This document shows positions 52,386 to 63,962 of a stretch of DNA of 64,000 nt, one piece after another. Location of the stretch: assembly GCA_002914805.1 (NCBI GenBank), contig JXTB01000040.1, forward strand, positions 585,296 through 649,295, given 5' to 3'. The position numbers were made by a program, and so were the translations under genes. This stretch comes from Parasponia andersonii. Taxonomy: Eukaryota; Streptophyta; Magnoliopsida; Rosales; Cannabaceae. Position 1 is the stretch's first letter. Every line of letters starts with the position of its first letter. The notes under the pieces are model-generated. The model saw only the letters and a list, made by a program, of their open reading frames with translations, was not told the DNA's origin and made no database searches.

Positions 52386-55237
52386 ATGGCTGAAACTGCC
52401 CTTCTTAATGTTCTGATAGTATTGATGATCTTAATATGTGCTGGCTGGGTCTCTCTTTGGCTTCTCAAGCCTACAGAGATGTGGACTAGGAAATGGAAAG
52501 AAGCTGAAGATAGATTGAGGCCCACTTTTTTTGGATATTATGGTGCATAATTGACATTTCATTCAATGATTTTTCACTTTATGCCAATTTTACTTTATGT
52601 GTTCTTTCTTAAATTGTGATAGTTATAAACACTGTTGTTGATATTTTGCAGGACTTAACTTTGTGGTGTTGACATTCCCTGTAATTGCTCTGGCTATAGT
52701 TGGGTCTGTCTACTTGAACTTGCAGCTCAGGAAGACTAGGAGGAGGTAATATGAATATGTGTTTGAAATTTGATTAATACCCAAGTGAGAAAAAAGGAAA
52801 AATTTAAACTCATACTCTTCTGCTTAATTTGTATTTTTAGACAAGGGAGAAAGGCATTCTCTGCTTTCTCAAATCCAGTAGTTGTGAACACCCTTTTGGG
52901 CACTTTATCTGCTTTGGAGATCTTGGTAGTCTCTCTCTTTGTCCTCCTCTTAGCGTGGACCTTTTATGCCCGAGTCTCGAACGATGTCAAGAACTTGATG
53001 CCGGTAAAATCACTGAAGTTAAAAAGGTGAGGAATCACTATGTCCTATAACAAAATAATTTGAACTATTAAAAAGGGGAAGAAAGAGTTTTACGACAACT
53101 GAGTTTGGACTATTTCTCAGATGGCAACTGACATATCTAAGGATTGCAACTCGATTCGGTTTGCTAGCAGAAGCATGCCTAGCTCTACTTCTTCTTCCCA
53201 TTTTAAGAGGGCTGGCCTTGTTTCGGTTACTTGGCATCCAGTTTGAAGCCTCAGTAAGGTATCATATCTGGCTTGGGACTGCTATGATATCTTTTGCCTT
53301 TGTTCATGCGGCAAGTACATTGTTCATTTGGGGGGTCAGCCACTACATTCAGGATGAGGTTATTCACTCTTTTTCTTTGTATTTAGATAACGTAAAACTT
53401 CTCTATACATTCTCTTTGCTAAATCTTTTTTTCTTTCTTCTCTCTTTTTCTTTTGAACTCGGTTTGAGAACAGATAGGAAAATGGCAAAAAACAGGCAGG
53501 ATATACTTGGCTGGGGAGGTTGCTCTAGTTACAGGTTTAATAATTTGGATAACAGCACTTCCTCAAATAAGGAGGAAAAGGTTTGAAATCTTCTACTACA
53601 CACACCATCTATACTTGGTCTTCCTAGTATTTTTCTTGTTTCATGCTGGAGACCGTCACTTCTACATGGTTTTTCCTGGGATTTTTCTCTTTGGCCTCGA
53701 TAAGCTACTCCGGATCATACAATCAAGACCAGAAACGTGCATTCTTTCCGCAAAAATTTTCCCCAACAAAGCCATAGAACTTATTCTGCCTAAGGATCCA
53801 AGTAAGTTTCTAGTTCATAACTAGAAGATAGCACTTAATAACATCTTGTACTTAATTATAAAGCATTGTATTTTCTATTGATTGCAGAGCTGATGTATGC
53901 TCCAACAAGTGTGATATTTGTGAAGATACCAAGTATATCAAAATTTCAGTGGCACTCTTTTAGTATAACTTCTAGTTCAAGTGTTGATGACCAAACATTG
54001 TCTGTGATTATAAAATGCCAAGGATCATGGACAAGTTCTCTATACAACTTGATAAACACTGAGCTAGAGTCGGATGCTGATCAGATGAAGAGCATACCAA
54101 TTGCAGTTGAAGGTCCTTATGGACACCCTTCAACAGACTTCCTTAGGTTCTTCACATAACTTCCATGCCATTGACATTGTTTTCGCCATAGGCTAGCTTT
54201 ACATTGTCATTTTATGGATTCACTTGAGCGTTTTTAGCCCTTTGCAGATATGACAGTTTACTTCTGATTGCTGGAGGAGTTGGGATAACCCCATTTCTGA
54301 GCATCTTGCAGGAAGTCACTTCAGCCCAGCAAAGTGGGAACAAGTTCCCAACAAGAATACAACTCATATACGTAGTGAAAAAGTCCCAAGATGTTTGCTT
54401 ATTGAACTCAATTTCACATCTTATTCTTGACCAGTCAACTGATCAATTTCATTTGAAGTTAAAGGTGTTTGTGACACAAGAACATCAATCCGGTACAACA
54501 GTTAGAGAACTACTGAACGAGTATTCTCAAGTGGAAGCTGTTGATTTCTGCACCGATAGTCCGAGCTATGCAATACATGGACTTGAATCTTATCTTGTGA
54601 TGGCTGTAATAGCTGGACTTTCATCTATTGTGTTCCTTGTCTTTCTTATGTTTTTAAGCCACATATTTGTTCCCAACCTGAAAATTAAGGCCTCTGCTAA
54701 AGCCTCTAAAGCTTCTAAAGAGAAGAACCCATCTTGGGTTGCCGATCTTATCATCTTATCTTCATTTTTCATAGCAATAGTATGCAGTAGTTTAGTTGCA
54801 CTTATTGTGAGATGGAGAAGGCTGAAGAAAGAAACACCCCAAATTTCGGAAAAACATGTCAAATCGTGGCAACCAAGTTCCATCGAAGCAGAAGGAGCCC
54901 TTGAGAAACATGAGATACATTTTACGGGAAGGCCCAACTTCCAAGGTATATATATATATATATATACATACTTCGGTTTGTTTTCAATTACCCACGAACC
55001 TTCCCCCCCCTCAGTTTTTGAAGGAAAAGTCTGTGTTTTAATATATGGAATCAAGCAGATATATTCAGAGAGCTCCCAACTGAGACTGGTGGATCTGATA
55101 TTGGAGTCATAGTCTGTGGACCAGAGACAATGAAAGAGTCGGTGGCATTATTTTGCAGGCAAAAGTCTCAATGCTTCAATATTGGTGCTAAGAAGAAAGC
55201 AAGCTTCAGCTTCCACTCCCTTAACTTCACTCTATAA
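52386..55237 (+). CDS. Ferric reduction oxidase (FRO family, NADPH oxidase-like)
   Basis: Membrane flavocytochrome that passes electrons from NADPH through FAD and two hemes to Fe(III)/Cu(II) chelates. Eight exons: 52386-52542, 52652-52745, 52841-53026, 53121-53358, 53474-53801, 53888-54146, 54248-54945, 55059-55237; 712 aa, normal for FROs. Several membrane segments are in the N-terminal half, starting LLNVLIVLMILICAGWVSLW. Heme ligand candidates are H194 and H208 (YHIWLG...FVHAAS) and H269/H270 with H282 (FYYTHHLYL...FLFHAGD). The FAD motif is WHSFSITSS, with Ser where Pro is usual. The NADPH motif is AGGVGITPF, near 430. Two more hydrophobic spans follow in exon 7 (LVMAVIAGLSSIVFLVFLMF and WVADLIILSSFF...). 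The C-terminus has VIVCGPETMKESV. The first ATG in frame is used; subgroup (root surface or other) is not resolved. Confidence 0.95.
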
Positions 55238-56130
55238 TAAACTTGCTACATCTAAATGTATCAATTAAAAGGTTTGTTTCACATATTGAATACTGCATCT
55301 AAATATGGAATAATGAATGCCAGCATGTAAATATGTCTCTTTAGTACTATGAATTTGGCATGTCAAATGTCAATGACTTTCGAACACATGTAGTTTAAAT
55401 ATAGGATGAGTTTCCAAGGTTAGCACTATATCCACTAATAACTAAATTGCCAATCAATTCCGTAGCTAGTGCGTCAACTTAATCATGGATTTCTAACCAC
55501 CTAATTTGTAGTGCTCCTTATGATCTTATCTGATCTATTTCGAAAGCTCTAGCAGATGAAAGAGTTATGATGAAGATTACAATAATTCGAAAAAAAAAAA
55601 AAAGAAAAAAGAAAAGAAACATCGCTACTTTATACGTTGGACTTGGACCAACTATGCCTTGCAACGCTCACCTTATTGGACGAAAACCCTTCATGAATAT
55701 TCTTAAAAGAAGGTGTTTATTATTTATAGCACATTATCTAAGTAATTATTTTAGGTAATATCAAGTCATTTTCTGCGAACATACGTTTTAAATTTTTTTT
55801 TTTTTTAAAAAAAAGGAAGAAAACAAATGTGTTTGTTTCTATTATATTCCATTATCATTGTCAAATGAAAGTTGCAACTTTACGTAATAAACATTTTTGT
55901 ATCAAGGAAAGCAAATTATTGTAGTGATCAAAAATAAAACTGGGAAAATTAATCAAAAGTGTTATTAAAAAATTGTAATAACAATAATAATTATGACCTC
56001 CAAACAAAAACCAATTATAATGATTTTCAAAAAGAAAAAGCCAATAATCATGGCTAAAAGGTCAAAATATCCCATGCAAAACCCAAATATTCCTCAATAA
56101 AAATAAAAAAATAAAAACGCTATTTAGTAT
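55238..56130. other. Convergent spacer between FRO and the lectin kinase gene
   Basis: 893 bp of AT-rich sequence with poly-A and poly-T tracts. It should contain both 3' UTRs. No gene is seen. Confidence 0.6.
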
Positions 56131-58143
56131 TTACACTCCCGGTGGAGCCAAAGCCACCTCAGCCGATTCGTCATCATCATGAACGACAACACCACTATCA
56201 CCTCTAACCAAAAACGACAACACCTCCCGTGGCGCCGCCGTCGTTTGCTCGCCAATCAACACCGCCACCACCTCCTTCATGCTCGGCCGCCGCAGCGGGT
56301 CCGGGTGACAGCAAGCCAGGCCGAGCTTCAACACCACCTCCATCTCCACCTCCTCATACTCATCCCTAACCCTCTGGTCCGCCGCCTCCAAGACCTTCCC
56401 CTCCGAATAAAGGTCCCTCACCCAGTCGATCAGCACCGCCTCCTCCTCCACCACGTCCATCTCAATCGGCCTCCTCCCGCACGCCACCTCCAGCACCACC
56501 ATCCCAAAGCTGTACACGTCGCTCGCAGCCGTCGGCGCCGCCACAGTCGCAAGCTCCGGCGCCAGGTACCCCAGGGTCCCGACTACCCGCGTCGTGTTCG
56601 GGACCTCCCCGTGCTGGTAAAGCTTTGCGAGCCCGAAGTCGCCGAGCCGGCCGCGCATCTCCGAGTCGAGCAGTATGTTGCTCGACTTAATGTCTCTGTG
56701 GACAACCACCTGGTCCCAGCCATGGTGGAGGTAATTCAGGCCCTCAGCCACGTCGGCGAGCACGCGCCGCCGCTGATCCCAGCTGAGAAGCTGCTTGGGT
56801 CGGTCGAAGATCCAGCGGTTGAGGCTCCCATTGGGCATGTAGTCGTACACGAGCATGAGCTGGTTCCCCTTTCTGCACCAGCCTCGCATTTGGACCAAGT
56901 TCTTGTGTTGAAGCCTTCCCATGCTCGAGATCTCGGCCATGAATTCTCTCAACCCTTGCTTCGAATCGTGGTTCACGCACTTGACAGCGATTTCGGTCTC
57001 GTTTTGGAGTTTTCCTCTGTAAACCTTTCCGAACCCGCCCGAGCCCAGAAGCTGATTATTGGAGAACCCATCAGTGGCCTCGTTAAGCTCTTCGTAGGAG
57101 AACCGGTGAGGCCAATACTCGAGCTCCCAATCTTCGACGTCATCATCTTCTTCATCTCTCAACTTGGTTTTTCGCCAGTAAACCCCACCTGAGCAGATCA
57201 ACACAAAAGCAACGCAGCCGATCGCAATCCCGGAAATTTGAGCCGGAGATAGCGACGAAGAAGACGACTCTGGCACTAGAAAGACCGGTAAGTTCGTAGT
57301 GTTGATCTCTCTCGCGACGCCATTATCGCTGAAGCTCCAAGCTAGGATCCTCTGCGCTTCGATCCACTGCGTCTTCGAAGCCGAAAACCCGATAAACATT
57401 TCATCGGAGAGATAGTTCCGAATCTCGGGGTTTCTGTAACTGAGCGTAGGCCTAGTCGGGCGAGAGACCCCAATGGGGCCAACGGTGACATTGATTTCGA
57501 AATTGGCACCGTCGAACTCGATCCAAGCTCTGACGTTCTTCCCATCTCGCATTCGGATCGGGACGAAAGACCCAGTTGAGTTATAGTACCCTGCGGACTG
57601 AGTCACCGCCGATTCGATGTTGTTGAGGTCAATTCCGATGTGATTGTCGTCCGGGTCGTTGAACTCCGGGTTCCGACCCGTGTCGAACTCGACGGCGAAC
57701 AGGGGAGCCTCGAAGGGGACGGTGGCGTTGGTGAAGAGGCCGAAGTACTGGCTGGCGATCGCGCCGGGCGGCGAGGTGAAGTTGGTGAGGACGAAGCAGA
57801 GGCCGAAGCCGGGGCTGGAGCTAATCTCCGGCAAAACGGAGAAGACGAAGGAGGTGGAGAAGGAAGTAACAGAGGAGGAGTTCGAGCTCGTGTTGCCTCC
57901 TTTCATGGCGATCTTGGTGGGGTAGAAGGCTCGGCCGAAGGAGAACTGGTTCGAGTCGTTGGTTAAGCGGACGACCGAGTCGTCGAAGCGGGCGTCGTTG
58001 ACCAAGGTGATGTTGGTGGCGTTTGAGGGGCCGGCGAAGGAGTTGAGGAGGAAGTCGACGGCGAGAGTTGGAGAGAGAAAGAGGAGGAAGAGGAAGAAGA
58101 GGGTCTCCATCCGTACGGATCCCGGTGACCGGCCGGTGATCAT
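56131..58143 (-). CDS. L-type lectin-domain receptor-like kinase (S-class, resembles LecRK-S.1)
   Basis: Plasma-membrane receptor kinase: extracellular legume-lectin domain, one membrane helix, cytosolic Ser/Thr kinase. Single exon, 670 aa from the ATG at 58143; an ATG at 58110 (METLFFLFL, 659 aa) starts right at the signal peptide and is the alternative. In the 670-aa numbering: signal peptide about 12-28, lectin domain about 30-270 with VEFDTGRNPEF and DDNHIGIDLN metal/sugar-binding sequence, membrane helix about 303-323, kinase from about 360. Kinase motifs: GSGGFG (P loop), IAVK (Lys388), VHRDIKSSN (Arg-Asp type), GDFGLAK, and YLAPE. All catalytic residues are present, so it is likely active. 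Many N-x-S/T sites lie in the ectodomain. Being intronless is normal for LecRKs. S.1-like placement is from memory of the catalytic region. Confidence 0.94.
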   Translation of the reverse strand: MITGRSPGSVRMETLFFLFLLFLSPTLAVDFLLNSFAGPSNATNITLVNDARFDDSVVRLTNDSNQFSFGRAFYPTKIAMKGGNTSSNSSSVTSFSTSFVFSVLPEISSSPGFGLCFVLTNFTSPPGAIASQYFGLFTNATVPFEAPLFAVEFDTGRNPEFNDPDDNHIGIDLNNIESAVTQSAGYYNSTGSFVPIRMRDGKNVRAWIEFDGANFEINVTVGPIGVSRPTRPTLSYRNPEIRNYLSDEMFIGFSASKTQWIEAQRILAWSFSDNGVAREINTTNLPVFLVPESSSSSLSPAQISGIAIGCVAFVLICSGGVYWRKTKLRDEEDDDVEDWELEYWPHRFSYEELNEATDGFSNNQLLGSGGFGKVYRGKLQNETEIAVKCVNHDSKQGLREFMAEISSMGRLQHKNLVQMRGWCRKGNQLMLVYDYMPNGSLNRWIFDRPKQLLSWDQRRRVLADVAEGLNYLHHGWDQVVVHRDIKSSNILLDSEMRGRLGDFGLAKLYQHGEVPNTTRVVGTLGYLAPELATVAAPTAASDVYSFGMVVLEVACGRRPIEMDVVEEEAVLIDWVRDLYSEGKVLEAADQRVRDEYEEVEMEVVLKLGLACCHPDPLRRPSMKEVVAVLIGEQTTAAPREVLSFLVRGDSGVVVHDDDESAEVALAPPGV

Positions 58144-60030
58144 AGTGAGGGAATGAATGAGTTGAAGTGAGTTGGTCAAACTCAGTTATCCATTGAAGCC
58201 AAGCTGTCCATTGCTGCCTTCTTTCTCTGACTAATCTTCTCTTCTTCGTGAGCCGCCGAGTAAACAAAAATCTTCGACTTGTCGTTATCACTTTTCTTCA
58301 CGTCGTTTTGTATTTGTGTTCAATATTTCTCTTTTTATAATGTAAAGTATATGTACGGAATATTTAAAAGGGTTAATTGGAAAAAAAAACAAAAAAAAAC
58401 AATTAAGAACCACATGTTTCGAGTTTTGTTAAAAAAAAAAAAAAGAGTAAAATCACATTTAGAAATTCAAAAAATTTATACTTACGTCTATATTTTGGTC
58501 CAATTTATACTTTAATTTTTGAAAAAAAAATTACAAAAAGATCAATACGTCTATATTTTGGTCCAATTTATANTGAATAACAATTACAAAAAGATCAAAT
58601 TTTAGAATTTTACTGTGGTTGAGTTTTAGGAAGTTTGTTGTTGAGTTTTAACGATACTGATAAGTATGAAAAAAAAAAAAAACATACAGATTTAGGATTG
58701 ACAATCTATGTCACAACTCGAGAATGATATAACTCGAGAATGATACGAAAATAGTAAATTTGGGTTGAGCTTAAGCATGCACGGATCAAAATAAGTTAAA
58801 CACGATTAAACACAATTTAATAACAAGTTAAAATTAAGTCAATCTGTCTAACTCAAAATTGACACATTTGATAGGATTAACTACTAGGTTATGAGTTATG
58901 ACTCAAAATTGACACATTTGATAGGATTAACTACTAGGTTATGAGTTATGACTGTTATGTTATGTTGTGTGTTTAAGACTATTAAGTAACTTAAGTTTGT
59001 TGACATTGCTTTGTTTATTTTGTATTTATTTTGTAACTTGAGATTTTGATTTAAATTTTAATCATGTTAAAAGTAAGTTGAATTTGACAAGTTAACCTAT
59101 TAAATTAAGGTCAAAATAAGTTAAATAGGTCAATTATATTGAATAGCAGGTCAAAATAGGTTACAATTGCATATTAAAGAGGTTAAATAATAATCAGGTC
59201 GTGGTAGGTTAAACACAACCTAAAAATATAACATATTTAAATATCATATTAAACGTGTTGTGACGGATTATTAAACATTTCATGTATAAATTAGGATTTA
59301 ATAAACATATTGTGTTCGAATTTATTATATATCCGTTATACCTGTGTCTTGTAAATGATACGAATACGAAACATAACACAAATTGTAACCCAACAAATCT
59401 AGAAGGGGTGTCAATGCTAGGTTATATTATTTTGACCGCCTGACATTCCTGTTTTCGTTTGGAATGTGCTCACGTATATAGTTGGAATTGGTGTTGACTT
59501 CTATTATTATTATTATTATTATTTTTCCTTTGTAAAACCATTCTTTTTGGAGGACTATAAATGGATCGGGTGCAAAGTAGTTTGTTTAGCCAAGTCAATT
59601 GGTTTAACTTTTAAGAATAAGAAATGCGAATTTTTCCTTGTGTTGTTTGTAAGAGGAGTTCCAGCTCTTAACAATATTCTTTCTGTTTTAGAATCCTTTA
59701 TATATATAAATTTTCTAAAATATCTCAATTTCACACAAATTGTCTCGTGTATAGAAAACGAGACATCTAAAATGGTATTGATGCTATTTTTATAATTATT
59801 ATCATTTTGACCCAAAACTCAGTTTCTAATATATTGCATTAGTCGACCGTCCTATCTATGTGTGTCTTTATTAAGAAATTCACTATTAATATAGTTTGAT
59901 TTTTTTTTTTTGAAATAGAAATTCTCTTTATTGCTAAAGGTCTACAACTATAACCTTGAAAATAAAATATAAACATGAATTATTTCATATTTATCCACTT
60001 AAACACGAATTGCAAAAGAAGTTATATCAT
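58144..60030. other. Upstream region of the lectin kinase gene and repeat-like spacer
   Basis: 58144-58330 holds the kinase gene 5' leader. A 26 bp block ACGTCTATATTTTGGTCC... is repeated at 58484 and 58547, with an ambiguous N at 58573. From 58690 to 59400 the DNA is rich in TTAAACACGA/GTTAAATAGGT phrases typical of decayed interspersed repeats. It includes the tandem pair at 58851-58950. A (ATT)n run lies near 59503-59523. No gene is recognised. Confidence 0.55.
58851..58950. repeat. Perfect two-copy 50 bp tandem duplication
   Basis: ACTCAAAATTGACACATTTG starts at 58851 and 58901. Each copy ends TATGAGTTATG, and the copies appear identical. Confidence 0.95.
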
Positions 60031-60855
60031 TGTGGGACCCGTTCCCGAACCTTATGCCACGAAGAAGGCCACGCGGATCGCACGTGATCTACCAATCGGC
60101 CATTGGGCCGCCCGAGGTTAGGGCCGAGTCCATCACTGACCCCAGACGGTTTGGCCCAGTCTGACCCCAACCTCGACAGCTGGGGGTCGGAAGCCCCAAG
60201 GGTCTACTGTCTGGGAACAATGGCCCTTACCTCAACAGTCAGAAGGGTCAGAAGCCCCAAGGGTCTTTCGACCGGATACAGTGGAAAGCGACTCACGGCT
60301 TCAGACCCAGACAGAGCATTTAATGCGATTCTGGGTAGGTGTGTGCCAGGGACAAGCCGTCCTGACAGAATGACGATTTACCTATATTTTACTCCTGACA
60401 GATTGAAGCCGAAAGAGACGGCGAAAACCAGGCCACGACAGTATAGAGGAGATCACCGAAATCTCGGCCCGTGACTGCTGAAAAAGATTTCGAGATGAAA
60501 GGTACTCAGTCCTGAGATGGAGAACCACACGGTTCATTATCTCAGGATTATATATATAAGAGCCATGCGTTCCCGAGAGGGGCATGTACACTTAAAAAAC
60601 AGATATATATATAGAAAAGTCTGTAAACAAGAAAGAGAGAGATTTTTTCATATTGAAATATTTTCTTTGCTATCCTGTATCAAAAATAGACCATTGACTT
60701 AAGCATCGGAGAGTCTTTGCAGGTAGCCACCCCCGCCTCTCCGATCTTGCTTGGGGTTCAGAGAGCTTTGAGACAGTAAGGACACATGGACGGTTGGAGA
60801 ATACAGCATCAGCAGTTCGAGATACGTGGACGGCTGGTGAGAAACTGCTCCAACA
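60031..60855 (+). repeat. 5' LTR of the second Tat element
   Basis: 825 bp, TGTGGGACCC...CTCCAACA. Compared with the other LTRs it lacks about 70 bp after the first 35 bases (the segment with ACACCGTCCGACACGTGTCC). It also has an internal partial duplication around 60170-60270 in which the GGTC(A)GAAGCCCCAAGGGTCT block occurs twice. A TATA box lies near 60549-60558. Confidence 0.9.
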
Positions 60856-60951
60856 GTTTGGTGTCGTATGTGAGAAAGAGTTGAGCGTGGAAAAGAGAGT
60901 AAGAAACTCGTGACCACGTTCTCCCCGAACAAAAAAGCTATACAACATCTG

Positions 60952-62066
60952 ATGGCACCCTCAAGAATGACAATCAGGAGCACACGTCCCGACGCCGAAG
61001 GAAGTTCTCGAGAAGAACAACCAGATCTGGGGCAGAAGCTGGATCAGATGTTTGCCGCCCTGGCGGAAGCAAACAGAAAGGCAGAGATGGCCCACGAGAC
61101 CGTCCTGGGTCTAAGGGACGAGGTCGCAGAAGTACGCAGAGATAATGCTCGCCTCGAGGGTTTGCTGGCAAGTGAAGATAGGACTCAGTGGAGGGAAGAT
61201 TTCGACGAAGAAGTCCAAGAAGAGCTCGGAAGCCAACCGCGGGGAGAAGCTCCCGCCCCGTCCGGGTCACGAATGCAGGGGGTACGACAAAGCCAGTTGA
61301 GACCTTTTCAAACCAGGGGGCAACGGGTGGAAGACACCATAAAAGCCCTGGGGGTATGCCCCCCGATTGGAAGCAAGAGATGATGGCGGAGTTGGGTAAG
61401 AGACTCGGCAACCATCATAGCCAGACTCCCGATGATCTGGTAGAACAAACTGTGCGAGGCATCAACCGGACGGCCTTCGCCGACTGGATCCAGATGGAAC
61501 CCAGGCCGAGAGACTTTACGACCCCGACCTTCAGGCCGTTCGAGGGGAAAACTGACCCCCTCGACCACATATACTACTTCCAGCAGAAGATGGCCTTAGA
61601 GACCAGGGACGAGGTTGTGACTTGCAAAGTTTTCTCTACGACCCTTGTGGGACCGGCCCTATTATGGTTCAGGCAGCTCCCAGAAAAATCCATAAACGGG
61701 TTTAAAGACTTCTGCAGATTTTTCCTGAAACAGTACGCAGGCGTCCGAAGACAACAAAAAACCATGCGAGACCTGGACCGTTTGGAGCAGGCCGCAGATG
61801 AATCCCCACGGGAGTACCTCTCGCGTTTCCTCGAGGTAATGTCACTGGTCCATAATGTAGACTCGGTCCAAGTCGCAGGCTCGTTCGTCTGGAGCCTGCA
61901 GTCAGGATCAATGCTATCGGACCACCTCCTTCTAAATCTTCTGTACGATATGGCGGACGTCCAGGCCAAGTCGGAAGGGGTATTCAGGGTGCTGGAAAGC
62001 CACCAGAAGGTATCCAAGACCTCTGCTGTAGTAATAACGACGCCAGTACAACCCCCGGCCCCATAA
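60952..62066 (+). pseudogene. gag of the second Tat element
   Basis: The start ATG at 60952 (MAPSRMTIRSTR) leads a coiled-coil N-terminal part (LDQMFAALAEANRKAEMA, DEVAEVRRDNARLEGLL). A 1 bp-type frameshift near 61275 moves to the frame carrying the gag core: WIQMEPRPRDF, TPTFRPFEGKTDPLDHI, ALLWFRQLPEKSI, then DESPREYLSRFLEVMS. A TAA at about 62065 replaces CAA. It is better preserved than the copy at 19466-20685. Confidence 0.85.
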
Positions 62067-62069
62067 AGG

Positions 62070-62984
62070 ATGAAGAGGCCCCCACTGGGCCAAGGGCCGA
62101 CCCCGAAGCAGGAAGTCCCTGCCCGAGACAGTCTAGAGGGAAGCAAGAGGAGGAAGACGACTCGTGATCCTCTGCCCAAGTACGAGCTCAACACGCCGAT
62201 CGACGTGATCTACCTCCAAAACAGAGACAGGGGCATTTTCAAGGACCCGCCCAAATTTGGCATCCCGGAACATATGAAGAATAGGAATAGGTACTGCTAG
62301 TTCCACAAAGATTTCGGGCACGACACCATCCACTGCCGCAATCTTTATGCTCAGGTCATGTTGGCGATCCACGCTGACAGGTTGAAGCAGTACGTGAAAA
62401 CCGATGAAGCCCAGCCAGGGTAAGACACTGCCAGGACTGAGAAAGGGAAGCAGGCCCAGGCCTCTAGGTCAGGAGAGCAGACCCTCAGGATAGTGCCGAC
62501 CATTGTGGGCAGGCCAGAGCCGACCCACGATCAAGAGGAAAAAGAGAAGTGCCTCAAAAGAGTGGAGGGCAGGGCGAAGCGCTTGAAAGGGATGAGACAC
62601 TCCGTCAACCACTTGATGTCGGGAGAAGGCCGCGCATCCGCCGCCCCCATCATTTTTACTCAGCAAGATCTAACCACGGTACGCCATCCTCACGACGATC
62701 CCTTGGTGATCAAACTGCAGATCGGCTCCGCATTGGTTGGAAGGGTTTTGGTCGATGGTGGGAGCAGTGTTGATATCCTATTTCTCAACACATTCGAGAA
62801 TATGGGTCTGGATAGGAGCGCACTCAGGCCAACCTGTCAACCACTTTTCACTTTTGACAGCACGAGGGTCTGCCCTTTAGGCGTCGTTACCCTTAATGTC
62901 TGTGCAGCCGAAAGATACGTGGACGTGGATTTCGTCGTTATTGACTGCCAGTCTTCCTTCAATGTCATCATGGGAAAGGGATAG
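62070..62984 (+). pseudogene. gag C-terminus and aspartic protease region of the second Tat element
   Basis: The frame continues with LPKYELNTPIDVIYLQNR, a zinc-knuckle-like Cys/His segment broken by TAG near 62298 and, from 62493, a protease domain. The catalytic loop is VLVDGGSSVDILFLN (about 62746-62790) and the domain ends VIDCQSSFNVIMGKG, where TAG replaces TGG. This is the segment absent from the complete element. Confidence 0.78.
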
Positions 62985-63224
62985 ATCCATGCCATGCATG
63001 TGGTCGCTTCCACCCTCCATCAGATCTTAAGATGTCAGTCAAAGGATGGCACGTACACGATTGACATCAAGGGGGACCAGGCCTCTGTAAGAAAATGCTT
63101 TTCGACCGCCCTAAGGGGAGCCGACACGAGCACAAGTACCGCAGCCGGAGACGGATAGCAATCAAAGGACCGCCTGCCAGCATACATGAGGCAAATCAAA
63201 TAAGAGTCTGACGGTTCGCAATCT

Positions 63225-63830
63225 ATGATCGAAGAGCTGGTAGCAGTCCCTTTGAGAGAGGAAGAACTGGCGAAGGTGATCCTAATCGGAGCCTTATTAT
63301 CTGAGGAGCAAAAGAATGAAATGTTGGGATTCTTAAAGCGGAATGAGGACGTCTTTGTGTGGTCCCACGATGATATGCCAGGGATAGACCCCACACACTC
63401 CTGTCACCGACTGAATATGGACCCCCATTTCCCCTCAGTCAGGTAGAAACCCCCAAGATTCGTACCAGAGAAAAACAGGGCGATCAATAAGGAGGTAGAA
63501 AAGCTACTGGAGAGCGGTCTAATCAGGAAATGTGTATACCCACGGTGGGTTTCTAACCCGATAATGGTGAAAAAGAAGAACGGCGACGACCGTATCTGTA
63601 TAGATTTCACCAACCTGAATAAGGCCTGCCCAAAGGATAGTTTTCCCCTGCCAAGAATCGACCAAATGGTAGACGCGATGGCGGGATTCAATAGGATGAG
63701 CTTTCTGGATGCCTACTCTAGATACAACCAGATTCCTTTGTACGCGAAAGACCAGATCCACACGGCTTTTATCACATAGCGAGGTTTGTACTGCTACAAG
63801 CGTATGTCGTTTGGCTTGAAGGGTGCAGGG
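63225..63830 (+). pseudogene. Truncated RT of the second Tat element
   Basis: EELVAVPLREEELAKV and the FVWSHDDMPGIDP linker precede the RT fingers: VKKKNGDDRICIDFTNLNKA, FPLPRIDQMVDAM, FLDAYSRYNQIPL, HTAFIT, then a stop (TAG near 63777) and YKRMSFGLKGAG. The sequence switches to antisense-gene DNA just after this, before YIDD. No catalytic RT can be made. Confidence 0.85.
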
Positions 63831-63834
63831 GCGA

Positions 63835-63962
63835 AGGTACCAGTCTGTAGGACTCTTAACCCGTTGAAGCGTCACTCCTCCGGGGAGGTAGAGCTACCTC
63901 CTCAATGAGTCTAATTCTGAATCCATAGCGGGTTGCAATTCCTGATTTTGATTTGAAGCCAT
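63835..63962 (-). pseudogene. N-terminus of the antisense gene, fused to inverted RT sequence
   Basis: ATG at 63962 (MASNQNQELQPAM), with DSELDSL, an in-frame stop, then LPGGVTLQRVKSPTDWYLR. This corresponds to the antisense gene N-terminus at 29302-29180 (QRVEGPADWYL). Beyond about 63835 the minus frame continues into the reverse complement of RT, giving a meaningless tail. Confidence 0.7.

Noticed and set aside
56179..57192. 337-codon plus-strand ORF
   Set aside because: It is the antisense shadow of the GC-rich kinase exon; composition is His/Arg/Pro-rich with no domain.
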